This document shows, one piece after another, positions 7,636 to 14,219 of a stretch of 14,485 nucleotides of DNA (position 1 is its first letter; each line of letters starts with the position of its first letter). The position numbers and the translations under genes were made by a program. Source of the stretch: Pedosphaera sp. (GTDB taxonomy: Bacteria > Verrucomicrobiota > Verrucomicrobiia > Limisphaerales > SXTU01). The stretch spans positions 1-14,485 of the forward strand of contig SIBB01000043.1 of the NCBI GenBank assembly GCA_009695395.1. Direction: 5' to 3'. The notes beneath the pieces are model-generated. The model worked only from the letters and a program-made list of their open reading frames with translations. It was not told where the DNA came from and searched no databases.

Positions 7636-8082
7636 TCAGAACGCGGCGGGCACGGCGCTGCGGTTGGAGTCCACGCGGACGACTTGGCTGAGGCGACGGA
7701 CCAGTTGCGCCTCCTGATGCCGGATGATGACCTCGACGCGGAGCAGGCCGCTGGCCGCGCCGGTCTCCGTCTCGGTGGGGGACACGACGAGTTCAGCGGT
7801 CCACTTGTCGAAGGGCGCGAGGAAGGGTTGCTCGCCACCCGCAGCCGTAGAGCGGATGCCGAGCTGGATTTCGGCGAGCACGGTGGCGGCGAGGTTGCCA
7901 GCGTGAGTGTTGAGGCGCTGACGTTCGAGACTGTCAGCGGAAGCGTTCATGCCACTGGTGACAATGGCCGCAGCGGTGACGAAGAGCGCGAGGGCGAGGA
8001 TGACTTCGAGAAGGATGGATCCGTGCGCGGGTGACTTGCAGTCGCCGACGCGGCTCAGGGCCAAGGCGTGGCCAAACCTCAC
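7636..8082 (-). CDS. gspI: Type II secretion system minor pseudopilin GspI
   Basis: The product has 148 residues. A 21-residue leader (MRFGHALALSRVGDCKSPAHG) is followed by SILLEVILALALFVTAAAIV, a prepilin helix with Glu at +5 after the cleaved Gly21. Ser at +1 in place of the usual Phe or Met is unusual. The later segment NLAATVLAEIQLG is typical of GspI (the A-x-x-L-A-E-x-Q region). The start is GTG at 8082, overlapping the gspH stop as GTGA, with GGAGG 7 nt upstream (8090-8094), so the long leader appears real. In the family GspI is the central subunit of the I-J-K tip. Leader residues 11-18 (RVGDCKSP) come from a small palindrome. Confidence 0.85.
   Translation of the reverse strand: MRFGHALALSRVGDCKSPAHGSILLEVILALALFVTAAAIVTSGMNASADSLERQRLNTHAGNLAATVLAEIQLGIRSTAAGGEQPFLAPFDKWTAELVVSPTETETGAASGLLRVEVIIRHQEAQLVRRLSQVVRVDSNRSAVPAAF
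8030..8046. repeat. Small palindrome inside the gspI leader
   Basis: On the plus strand GGTGACT (8030-8036), spacer TGC, then AGTCGCC (8040-8046) pair with one mismatch. It encodes the GDCKSP part of the GspI leader. It resembles short dispersed palindromes but only one copy is in this window. Confidence 0.5.
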
Positions 8083-8780
8083 TTCAGACCCTCCGCTGCG
8101 GCCTCCGTGGCCGGGGCGGGAGGCTCGGGTTCAGTAGTGTCAGCGACCGTCTGGCGGCGGATGGTGCCCGTCAGCCCCGCCAAGCGGACCGTGATACGGC
8201 GGACATCCGTCTCATCACGCGAGGTCAGCACAATTTCCACGGAGTCCCCGGTGCCGTCGGGGTAGAAGTTCACGACCGAGAAGGGGCTGTGCGAGGTTTC
8301 CCCGGCGGACGTCTCCGATGCCTGGGCCTCGGGCGCGGCAGCCTCTGCAGTTGTCTCCACACTTTGGCCACCGGGCTGAACCTGCTGGATGCTGACGAGC
8401 TCGCTGATGCTCTGCACGTAGCTCGCCGCATCCGGCAAATCTTGGAACACGCCGGGGGCACCAGCTGGGTCCGCCTCCCACATCACGCGCACCGTGGTGC
8501 CGGGTGCTTCCGCCACCAACGTCTCAGCGTTGTCCCCGCTCTCCGCCTCGGGGAAGAGGATGCGCACCTGCTTGCCCGTGCTTTCGGCGTGGGCGCGGGC
8601 GAAGCGGAACAAGGACTCCATCTGCATCGCGCCCTCGTCGAGCCGCGCGCCGTTGGCCGCCGTGGAGAAGTTGTAAACCACCGCGCCCAGCAACAGCAGC
8701 ATCAGCACGACGGTCAGCAACTGCTCAATGAGCGTGAAGCCGCGCGTGCGCTGTTGGAGTTGGTGAGGGCGAAGGGTCAT
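8079..8780 (-). CDS. gspH: Type II secretion system minor pseudopilin GspH
   Basis: The product has 233 residues. The leader MTLRPHQLQQRTRG is cleaved before FTLIEQLLTVVLMLLLLGAV, giving Glu at +5. The segment ARLDEGAMQMESLFRFARAH (45-64) and the C-terminal VVNFYPDGTGDSVEIVL (169-185) followed by a terminal beta strand to RR at 209 match the GspH/FimT pattern. Residues 136-163 are rich in Ala, Glu, Ser and Thr, and a tail at 211-233 is Pro/Ala/Glu-rich; both seem to be additions to the core. GspH links the tip complex to the GspG shaft. It starts 5 bp after the gspG stop without a clear Shine-Dalgarno. Confidence 0.87.
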   Translation of the reverse strand: MTLRPHQLQQRTRGFTLIEQLLTVVLMLLLLGAVVYNFSTAANGARLDEGAMQMESLFRFARAHAESTGKQVRILFPEAESGDNAETLVAEAPGTTVRVMWEADPAGAPGVFQDLPDAASYVQSISELVSIQQVQPGGQSVETTAEAAAPEAQASETSAGETSHSPFSVVNFYPDGTGDSVEIVLTSRDETDVRRITVRLAGLTGTIRRQTVADTTEPEPPAPATEAAAEGLK

Positions 8781-8785
8781 GAGAA

Positions 8786-9298
8786 TTAACGACCAGTGTT
8801 ATCGCCGCTGGCGACTTCGGCACCGTGCTTGATGTCGTCGTCGCTATCGGGCTGGCCGTCGGGGCCGACGGAGAAGAGCTTGTAAGGCAGCGCGCTCGTG
8901 CTTTCAGCGTCACCGCCAGCGGCGATGAGTTCGTAGCGGAGCTTGTTGCCCCACGGGTCGTCGAGCGAGGTGCCGGGCTTGATGTAAGGCCCCTGCCACT
9001 TCTCGCCCATACGCTCGTTCTCAAAGGTCGGCTTCTTGGACAGCGCGTCGAGGCCGCCCTCCTGCTCAGTCGGGTAGTGCCCGAGGTTGAGCCGGTAGGT
9101 GTCCAGCGCGGTGGCGACCTGTGCGAGCATCAGCTTGGTGGTGTTCTTCTCCGCGCCCTTTTGCTGGGGGAGGACGAAGACCACCATCGCCGCCGCGAGC
9201 ATCAGGATGACGACGATGACGAGAAGAATCTCAATGAGGGTGAATCCTGCCGCGTGACGCGACAGCCGTTTCGATTGCTGTGTGTGTGACAACTTCAT
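8786..9298 (-). CDS. gspG: Type II secretion system major pseudopilin GspG
   Basis: The product has 170 residues. An 18-residue leader (MKLSHTQQSKRLSRHAAG) ends at the prepilin peptidase site G18/F19, then FTLIEILLVIVVILMLAAAM with Glu23 at +5. Family hallmarks are complete: LDTYRLNLGHYPTEQEGGL (65-83), KPGTSLDDPWGN (107-118), and the Asp-rich calcium-binding loop FSVGPDGQPDSDDDI (142-156). The protein polymerises into the pseudopilus shaft that drives secretion. It has a 14-residue C-terminal tail after the calcium loop. It follows a 277-bp gap, so it may be expressed from its own promoter or its message may be stabilised, but I see no convincing promoter. Confidence 0.95.
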   Translation of the reverse strand: MKLSHTQQSKRLSRHAAGFTLIEILLVIVVILMLAAAMVVFVLPQQKGAEKNTTKLMLAQVATALDTYRLNLGHYPTEQEGGLDALSKKPTFENERMGEKWQGPYIKPGTSLDDPWGNKLRYELIAAGGDAESTSALPYKLFSVGPDGQPDSDDDIKHGAEVASGDNTGR

Positions 9299-9372
9299 GA
9301 ATTGCCCAAGTGCGACGCGAGGTGGCGGTCAAGATTCAAGGGAACTTCGATTTAGCAGAGAAAATTTTCCGA

Positions 9373-9385
9373 GGAGCGCGGACGC
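9373..9385 (+). repeat. GGAGCnCGGACGC motif, intergenic copy 1
   Basis: GGAGCGCGGACGC, inverted relative to the copy at 9549-9561, with 163 bp between them. The pair frames the intergenic hairpin. Confidence 0.5.
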
Positions 9386-9403
9386 CCAAATCAACAACCG
9401 GTT

Positions 9404-9435
9404 TGGCGGGCAGGTGAACGCACCTATAACCGCCA
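9404..9435 (-). other. Hairpin in the gspF-gspG intergenic region
   Basis: TGGCGG (9404-9409) pairs with CCGCCA (9430-9435), and inside it AGGTG (9412-9416) pairs with CACCT (9421-9425) around an AACG loop. No T-run follows on the transcribed strand, so it does not look like an intrinsic terminator. It could shape processing or stability of the gspG message (inference). Confidence 0.5.
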
Positions 9436-9548
9436 GAAACATCAGGGCAGGAAGATGTTGAAACAGCTCGGAACGGGACGGATCTGTGCGCTGCCTTGGA
9501 TTGGTTTGCTGTGAGCTTTCAGTCTCGTTAGCCGGGCTGCGGGCGTGA

Positions 9549-9561
9549 GCGTCCGGGCTCC
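9549..9561 (-). repeat. GGAGCnCGGACGC motif, intergenic copy 2
   Basis: GGAGCCCGGACGC on the minus strand, 12 of 13 identical to the copy at 9373-9385. It lies 14 bp after the gspF stop codon. Confidence 0.5.
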
Positions 9562-9575
9562 AGCGCCGCTATCCA

Positions 9576-10778
9576 CTACTTTGACCCCAGCGAGCTGGCC
9601 ATCGTGAAAATGGGCAGCAGCAAACCCAGTGCGAGGAACCCGATGCCCGCCGCGACCACGCACAGGATGAGCGGCTCGATGAGCCGCACCGACTGGTCCA
9701 CCGAGCGGTTCGTCCGGCGCTCGACAGTGTCGGAGATTTGCACGAGCACCTTGTCCAACTTGTTGGATTCCTCCGCCACGGCAATCATCGCCAGGATTTG
9801 GTCAGGGAAGAAGTCGCCTTTCGCCAGCGGCTCGGACAGGCGCTTGCCGTCGCGCACCGACTCCGTGGCCTCGGCGATGCGCTCGGCGAGGATGGTCGAG
9901 CCGGTGGCGTTCTGGGAAATCTTCAGCGCGGTGAGCAGCGGCACGCCGTTGGCCAGCATTGTGCCGAGGATGCGGCAGAAGCGCGTAATGGCCAGCAGCC
10001 GCAGGGCGTTGCCGACCACGGGGATTTTCAACTGCCACTTCTCCACCTTGCGCCGCGCGGCCTCGGTCTGGAGATTGAGCCACAGGAAGAAGCCCGCGCC
10101 CGCGCCGCCGAGTATCAGCAGCCACCAGTAGCCACGCACCAGCTTGCTCGCGGCGAAGAGGATCTCCGTGGGCAGCGGCTTCTTCGCGGCGGCCAGCAAC
10201 GGCTCGAAGCGCGGCACGAAGAACACCAGCGCACCCACCATCACCAGCGAGCCGAGCGCCGTGAGCAACGCCGGGTAAATCAGCGCGCCCATCACCTTGC
10301 TGCGCAGCTCCTCGTAGCGTTCGAGGAAGCCCGCGAGGTTGCGCAGCACGTCCTCCAGAAACGCCGCGCGTTCACCCGCCTGAATCATCGCGATGTGCAA
10401 CGTGGGAAAAACTTCCGGGTAAGGCCGCAACGCGTCGGTGAGCGTCTTGCCCTCGGAGACGGAGGCTCGAATTTCCTTCATCAAGTCGCGCAGCCCAACC
10501 GCAGGCGTCGAGCGAATCAGCGAATCCAGTGCACGGAGCAACGGCACGCCGGAGCCGAGCAGGTCCGCGAGCTGGCCGTAGAGGATGCCGAGGTCGCGCG
10601 ACTTCACGCGTCGCCGCGCGGGCTTCCCGCCGGACGCCGACGCGCCGCCCGACACGGTGACAGGGAACAGCCGCTTCTCCTCCAAGGCCCGCATCGCCGC
10701 CGCCTCGCTCTCGGCCTCGAGCGCGCCGGTGACGCGCACGCCGGCCTCCGTCATCGCGGTGTAGGTGAACTGAGTCAT
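9576..10778 (-). CDS. gspF: Type II secretion system inner-membrane platform protein GspF
   Basis: The product has 400 residues, the normal length. The start MTQFTYTAMTEAGVRVTGAL is typical of GspF/PilC. Two T2SSF domains follow, at about 62-187 (LYGQLADLLGSGVPLLRAL near 66-84) and about 265-388 (ILGTMLANGVPLLTALKIS near 270-288), with membrane helices near 165-190, 215-235 and 365-392. In the second domain MIAVAEESNKLDKVL is a family signature. GspF is the polytopic core of the platform and couples GspE to pseudopilus growth. The gene is normally next to gspE; here a GxxExxY cassette separates the two. No Shine-Dalgarno is visible before the ATG. Confidence 0.95.
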   Translation of the reverse strand: MTQFTYTAMTEAGVRVTGALEAESEAAAMRALEEKRLFPVTVSGGASASGGKPARRRVKSRDLGILYGQLADLLGSGVPLLRALDSLIRSTPAVGLRDLMKEIRASVSEGKTLTDALRPYPEVFPTLHIAMIQAGERAAFLEDVLRNLAGFLERYEELRSKVMGALIYPALLTALGSLVMVGALVFFVPRFEPLLAAAKKPLPTEILFAASKLVRGYWWLLILGGAGAGFFLWLNLQTEAARRKVEKWQLKIPVVGNALRLLAITRFCRILGTMLANGVPLLTALKISQNATGSTILAERIAEATESVRDGKRLSEPLAKGDFFPDQILAMIAVAEESNKLDKVLVQISDTVERRTNRSVDQSVRLIEPLILCVVAAGIGFLALGLLLPIFTMASSLGSK

Positions 10779-10806
10779 GCGTTTTTAGCGACAGATAGAC
10801 AGAGAT

Positions 10807-11229
10807 GAAACACAGATGGGGAATGGTCACATGACCATGCGTTTGTATTCCACTTTGGTGCGCCCGGAATTGATGAGGTAGCGGAGGCAGACTTGCGTGG
10901 CCTTCAGCTCGTTCAAGAGCTGGGCTTCGTGCGCGGGCTGATACTCGGGGCCGGCCTTCAGTTCGACCACGATTCTGTCTTGCACGAGCAAGTCAGCCGC
11001 GTAGTCGCCAATGATGACGCCCTTGAAGTAGACTTGCAGTTTCAGCTCCAGTTCGACCTTCACCTTCCGCAAAGTCAGCTCTACCTGCATGGCCCGTTGA
11101 TAGACGCGTTCGAGAAATCCATAGCCCAGCACATTATGGACATCGAACGCCGCGCCGATAAGTTCGCGCGTGTCAGGCTCCAGCGAATAGTCCTTCGCCC
11201 CACTCCCCATCTGTGTTCCATCTGTGTTC
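10807..11229. mobile_element. Putative GxxExxY cassette bounded by inverted repeats
   Basis: The left arm at 10807-10826 (GAAACACAGATGGGGAATGG) and the right arm at 11200-11219 are reverse complements at 18 of 20 positions. The left arm abuts the GxxExxY stop codon and the right arm covers its start region. Outside the right arm the 11-mer CATCTGTGTTC stands twice in tandem (11208-11218 and 11219-11229). Outside the left arm, ACAGAT/ACAGAG-like words recur at 10792-10805. No transposase or clear target-site duplication is seen, so mobility is an inference. Confidence 0.55.
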
Positions 11230-11231
11230 AT
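10827..11231 (-). CDS. GxxExxY family protein, PD-(D/E)XK nuclease-like
   Basis: From the ATG at 11231 the product has 134 residues. The name-giving motif is GFLERVY (38-44). The segment DLLVQDRIVVELKA (80-93) gives Asp80, Glu90 and Lys92 in the D...ExK arrangement of PD-(D/E)XK nucleases, and EAQLLNELKA followed by YLINSG and YKRMV completes the family pattern. The family is widespread and of unproven function. Start choice is open: an in-frame GTG at 11240, ATG at 11231 or ATG at 11210 (which has GGA 9 nt upstream). The first two begin inside the flanking repeat and add an MNTDGTQ-type peptide. The gene lies between gspE and gspF but has no known role in secretion; by context it is an inserted cassette. 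It looks less GC-rich than the gsp genes. Confidence 0.88.
   Translation of the reverse strand: MNTDGTQMGSGAKDYSLEPDTRELIGAAFDVHNVLGYGFLERVYQRAMQVELTLRKVKVELELKLQVYFKGVIIGDYAADLLVQDRIVVELKAGPEYQPAHEAQLLNELKATQVCLRYLINSGRTKVEYKRMVM
11208..11229. repeat. Tandem pair of an 11-bp unit at the GxxExxY cassette edge
   Basis: CATCTGTGTTC is present twice head to tail without a mismatch. One unit belongs to the right inverted-repeat arm. The in-frame ATG codons at 11231 and 11210 of the GxxExxY gene lie at or in this repeat. Confidence 0.8.
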
Positions 11232-11246
11232 ATGTGGCACAAGAAA

Positions 11247-12911
11247 TCACCCCGCCGTGCACAGCACCACTTCATCCGGCGTCGTGACGCCTTGGCGGAC
11301 CTTGTCCCAGCCGTCTTCGCGCAGCAGCCGCAGACCGCCTTGTTTGGCGACGCCCACAATCTGCTGCGATGGCGCACGTTCGATGATCTTCTCCGAGATG
11401 GCGTCGCTCATCTCCATCAGTTCGTAGAGACCGCTGCGGCCACGATAACCGGTGTTGCGGCAGTTGGGGCAGCCCGTGCCGCGCCAGAGCTTGTCGCCGG
11501 GCCCGAGCACGAGGTCGCGCGGCAGGTGCGCGCGGTCTGGCTCGTAGTCGGCCTTGCACTTCGAGCAGATGCGGCGCACGAGGCGCTGGGCCATCGAGCC
11601 GATCAGCGTGCTGCTGATGAGGAACGGCTCCACGCCCATGTCAATGAGCCGCATCGGCGCGGACGCGGCGTCGTTCGTGTGCAGCGTCGAGAGCACGAGA
11701 TGGCCGGTGAGCGCGGCTTGGATGGCGGCGCGGCCGGTTTCGAGGTCGCGGATTTCGCCGATCATCACCACGTCCGGGTCGTGACGGAGGATGGCGCGCA
11801 GACCCTTCTCAAAAGTCATGCCCACCCCCGCATTCACGGGAATCTGGTTCACCCCGGTCAGGTTGTATTCCACAGGGTCCTCAACCGTGAGCACCTTCAG
11901 CCCGGGGCCGACAATGGCATTCAGCGCCGCGTAGAGCGTCGTTGTCTTGCCCGCGCCGGTCGGCCCGGTGACGAGGAAAATGCCGTGGGGCAGGTCAATG
12001 ATGCCCTTGAAAATGCTGAACGACCGCTCATCCATTCCGAGCTGCGGCAGCGTGAAAAGCACGTTCGCCTTGTCGAGAAGACGCATGACGACGCCCTCGC
12101 CGAAGAGCATCGGGATGACGCTCACGCGCACGTCAATCTGCCGCCCGCCGACGTTGAACTTGATGCGCCCGTCCTGCGGGATGCGGCGCTCGGCGATGTT
12201 GAGGTTCGCGAGAATCTTGATGCGACTGATGATCGCCGCTGCGAAGCGGTGCATCTGCTGCGGCACGGGCGCCTCCTGCAACACGCCGTCAATGCGGTAG
12301 CGGATCGCCATGTAATGCTCGTAAGGCTCCACATGAATGTCGCTCGCCCGCTCGCTCACGGCTTCGAGGATGATCTCGTTGACGAGCTTGATGACGCTGG
12401 CTTCCTGCGCGGCTTCGAGCAGGTCCTCGCTGCCGGTTTCGACCGCGGCGGGCGCGTCGTCCTCGCCGACCATCTCGTCCAGCGTGTCGCCGCCGAGGCC
12501 GTAGTGGGTCTTGATGACCTTCTCAATCTCGTCGCGCGTGGCGAGCACGGGCTGGATGTTCAGCCCGGTGAGCAACCGCAAGTCATCGAACGCGTAGAGA
12601 TCGAAGGGGTCGCTCGTCGCCACCTGCAAAATGCCGTCCACGTGCCCGACTGGCACGAGCCGCTGCCGGTAAACCACGCGCGCGGGCAAGGAGCGGAGCA
12701 GTTCCCCATCGAACGCGCGGCCCTCCAGCGTGACGACCGGCAGGTGCAACTGGCCGCCGAAAACCTCGAGCAACTTCTGCTCTGTGATCCAACCCTGCTG
12801 CACCACCACGCGGTCCAAGCGCAGGCTCTCGGACTGGGCAATCCCCTGCCCTTCCTCCAACTGCTCGGCGGTGAGCAGGCCTTTCTGCGAAAGAATGTCC
12901 GCGATGGTCAT
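11247..12911 (-). CDS. gspE: Type II secretion system ATPase GspE
   Basis: The product has 554 residues, full length. Residues 1 to about 135 are the N1E-type domain that docks on GspL (LLTAEQLEEG, LDRVVVQQGWITEQ). The catalytic part has the segment ASDIHVEPYEHYMAIRYRIDG (189-209), the Walker A motif GPTGAGKTT (316-324), the Asp box TVEDPVEY (342-349), Walker B VVMIGEIRD with Glu386, and the His box GHLVLSTLHTND (403-414). Two CxxC pairs, Cys449/Cys452 and Cys481/Cys484, form the zinc-binding C-terminal metal domain typical of GspE. It is a cytoplasmic hexameric ATPase that powers pseudopilus assembly. It opens the operon in this window after a 111-bp gap. No Shine-Dalgarno is visible at the ATG. 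PilB is the alternative; the pseudopilin set favours GspE. Confidence 0.95.
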   Translation of the reverse strand: MTIADILSQKGLLTAEQLEEGQGIAQSESLRLDRVVVQQGWITEQKLLEVFGGQLHLPVVTLEGRAFDGELLRSLPARVVYRQRLVPVGHVDGILQVATSDPFDLYAFDDLRLLTGLNIQPVLATRDEIEKVIKTHYGLGGDTLDEMVGEDDAPAAVETGSEDLLEAAQEASVIKLVNEIILEAVSERASDIHVEPYEHYMAIRYRIDGVLQEAPVPQQMHRFAAAIISRIKILANLNIAERRIPQDGRIKFNVGGRQIDVRVSVIPMLFGEGVVMRLLDKANVLFTLPQLGMDERSFSIFKGIIDLPHGIFLVTGPTGAGKTTTLYAALNAIVGPGLKVLTVEDPVEYNLTGVNQIPVNAGVGMTFEKGLRAILRHDPDVVMIGEIRDLETGRAAIQAALTGHLVLSTLHTNDAASAPMRLIDMGVEPFLISSTLIGSMAQRLVRRICSKCKADYEPDRAHLPRDLVLGPGDKLWRGTGCPNCRNTGYRGRSGLYELMEMSDAISEKIIERAPSQQIVGVAKQGGLRLLREDGWDKVRQGVTTPDEVVLCTAG

Positions 12912-13022
12912 AGGCGAGGTTGGATTCTGTCCCGGCGATTGTCTTCAACGAATTACGTGGCGATCATTGCCATCGCTGCTGACCGCCGATGGGGTGGAGT
13001 GGTTTGAGCTGATCGGTCCGCC
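12912..13022. other. Intergenic gap before gspE
   Basis: These 111 bases are the likely leader of the gsp operon. I see a short 6-bp stem (12970-12975 with 12987-12992) without a T-run, and no clear -10/-35 pair. A promoter is expected here by position only. Confidence 0.4.
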
Positions 13023-14219
13023 TCAATTTTTCCGCAGCCAGAAAACCACTACGAGCAGTCCGGCAAGTGTGAACCCGGCCATCAACAGGAGTTGACCGCG
13101 TGTGGCCGGGAGTCCGTTGGAGACAGGAGAAGCAGGTTCCGGCGTGCCCGTGATGGTCACTACTTCCGGGGCAGCTTCGGGTAAAATGGGGAGCTTTGGC
13201 AGTCCCCGATCCGCACTGGATTTCGCATTCACCAACCGGTCCCAATCAGCCGCAAGGAGCAGGTCCACGCCGGGGTTCAGCTCCTTGACCTGGCACGAGC
13301 ACTTCCCGATTAGAAAGCTGGCCGCCTCGTCGAGCGTCTCGTGGTTGATGCCCTTGCCGGCCAGCGCATACAGGGCGCGGCCACGGCCGAAGACTGGGAA
13401 AAGCATCGGCTCACGGAGCGGGCCCAAGTCCGCCTCCGAACCCAGCAGCATCTTAACGAAGGTTTCCTCGGCCGGGTCGGTGCGGGACACGCGCAACACT
13501 GAGAACGCCAGCTTCAGGCCACCCTCCGGCACCGTCACGAGTCCGGCGGCGATGTCCTGCGCTTCGATGGCCGGAAGTTTGAGCACGGTGGCGAGGTAAT
13601 TGAGCCGTGTCTCGACGAGCTTCGTGGTGTCGTCGTTGCGCTGGCGGTCGCCGAACTCCAGCAGCACCCAGACCGCGCTGTCGCCTTGGCCGAGGCGGCG
13701 CGCTATTTCCTTGCGGGCCGGCGAGTCGAAAACCTGTTTCAAAGTCGCCTCGGCCAGCGGTCCAGAAACGATGCTGCCCGCCAGCCGCGACGCCTGCGGG
13801 TAGCGCACGACCAACCACGGCAACGTCTGCGTGCCCGACTGCTGCCACAGTTCGAGCAGCGCGGGTGCGGTGGTTTCTGCGAGGTTCACCGTCTGAAGCG
13901 AGATGTTCGCGTGGAGCCGTCCGGCAAGCCCGTCGCGGGTCAAGTCGCGGGCAAGAGCTTCCTGCGCGGCGGAGAGCGGGCCGCGATGGAAGACCGTCGC
14001 CTGATAAGTGTCCGGCGCCCATTTCTCCAGCGCGTAGCGGAAGACAGGGACCGAGCAGGCCCAAAGCGAAACGGCGGAGAGCGCCACTGCCAGCGCGGTG
14101 AAACGCAGCCGCCAGCGGCAGTGCGCGACTGTCCCCAGCGCGGCTCTGGATTGTGCGGACGCCCAACCAAAGGGCTGGGAGAGACGCGCCCTGCCAAGCG
14201 GTTTAGATTCCGTGTTCAT
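13023..14219 (-). CDS. Unrecognised protein with N- and C-terminal membrane segments
   Basis: The product has 398 residues and I cannot assign it to a named family. A basic N-terminal stretch of about 37 residues precedes a membrane segment at 38-56 (LRFTALAVALSAVSLWACS). A conserved-looking motif ALEKWAPDTYQATVFHRGPL follows at 63-82. The middle is a soluble alpha/beta region with ELWQQSGTQTLPWLVVRYP (123-141), which may be thioredoxin-like, and SAVWVLLEFGD. KCSCQVKELNPGVDLL at 306-321 contains a C-x-C pair. A Pro-rich stretch leads to a second membrane segment at 376-394 and the tail WLRKN. The bulk is probably outside the cytoplasmic membrane. Its ATG overlaps the stop of the upstream gene as ATGA, so the two are probably coupled. 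It lies 111 bp before gspE; a link with secretion is not shown. I recall similar proteins beside membrane transporter genes in planctomycetes, but this is only a recollection. Confidence 0.8.
   Translation of the reverse strand: MNTESKPLGRARLSQPFGWASAQSRAALGTVAHCRWRLRFTALAVALSAVSLWACSVPVFRYALEKWAPDTYQATVFHRGPLSAAQEALARDLTRDGLAGRLHANISLQTVNLAETTAPALLELWQQSGTQTLPWLVVRYPQASRLAGSIVSGPLAEATLKQVFDSPARKEIARRLGQGDSAVWVLLEFGDRQRNDDTTKLVETRLNYLATVLKLPAIEAQDIAAGLVTVPEGGLKLAFSVLRVSRTDPAEETFVKMLLGSEADLGPLREPMLFPVFGRGRALYALAGKGINHETLDEAASFLIGKCSCQVKELNPGVDLLLAADWDRLVNAKSSADRGLPKLPILPEAAPEVVTITGTPEPASPVSNGLPATRGQLLLMAGFTLAGLLVVVFWLRKN

Larger units (their letters stand above)
9299..9575. other. gspF-gspG intergenic region with hairpin and inverted motif
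   Basis: This is the longest non-coding stretch inside the operon. It is less GC-rich than the genes around it. It holds an inverted pair of the motif GGAGCnCGGACGC (9373-9385 plus strand, 9549-9561 minus strand) and a two-part hairpin at 9404-9435. No coding region with recognisable content is seen, and no convincing sigma-70 or sigma-54 promoter could be identified by eye. Confidence 0.6.

Noticed and set aside
9442..9663. Minus-strand 73-codon frame spanning the gspF end and the gap
   Set aside because: It overlaps the gspF 3' end out of frame and contains a repeat-like GARTLTPAARLTRL stretch. There is no Shine-Dalgarno or family resemblance.
12970..12992. Possible terminator stem before gspE
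   Set aside because: The stem is only 6 bp with an 11-nt loop, and no T-run follows on the minus strand.
10893..13007. Plus-strand open frame of 704 codons opposite gspE
   Set aside because: It lies antisense to an intact GspE with all motifs, and it runs on through the GxxExxY start region and an intergenic gap. No domain is visible.
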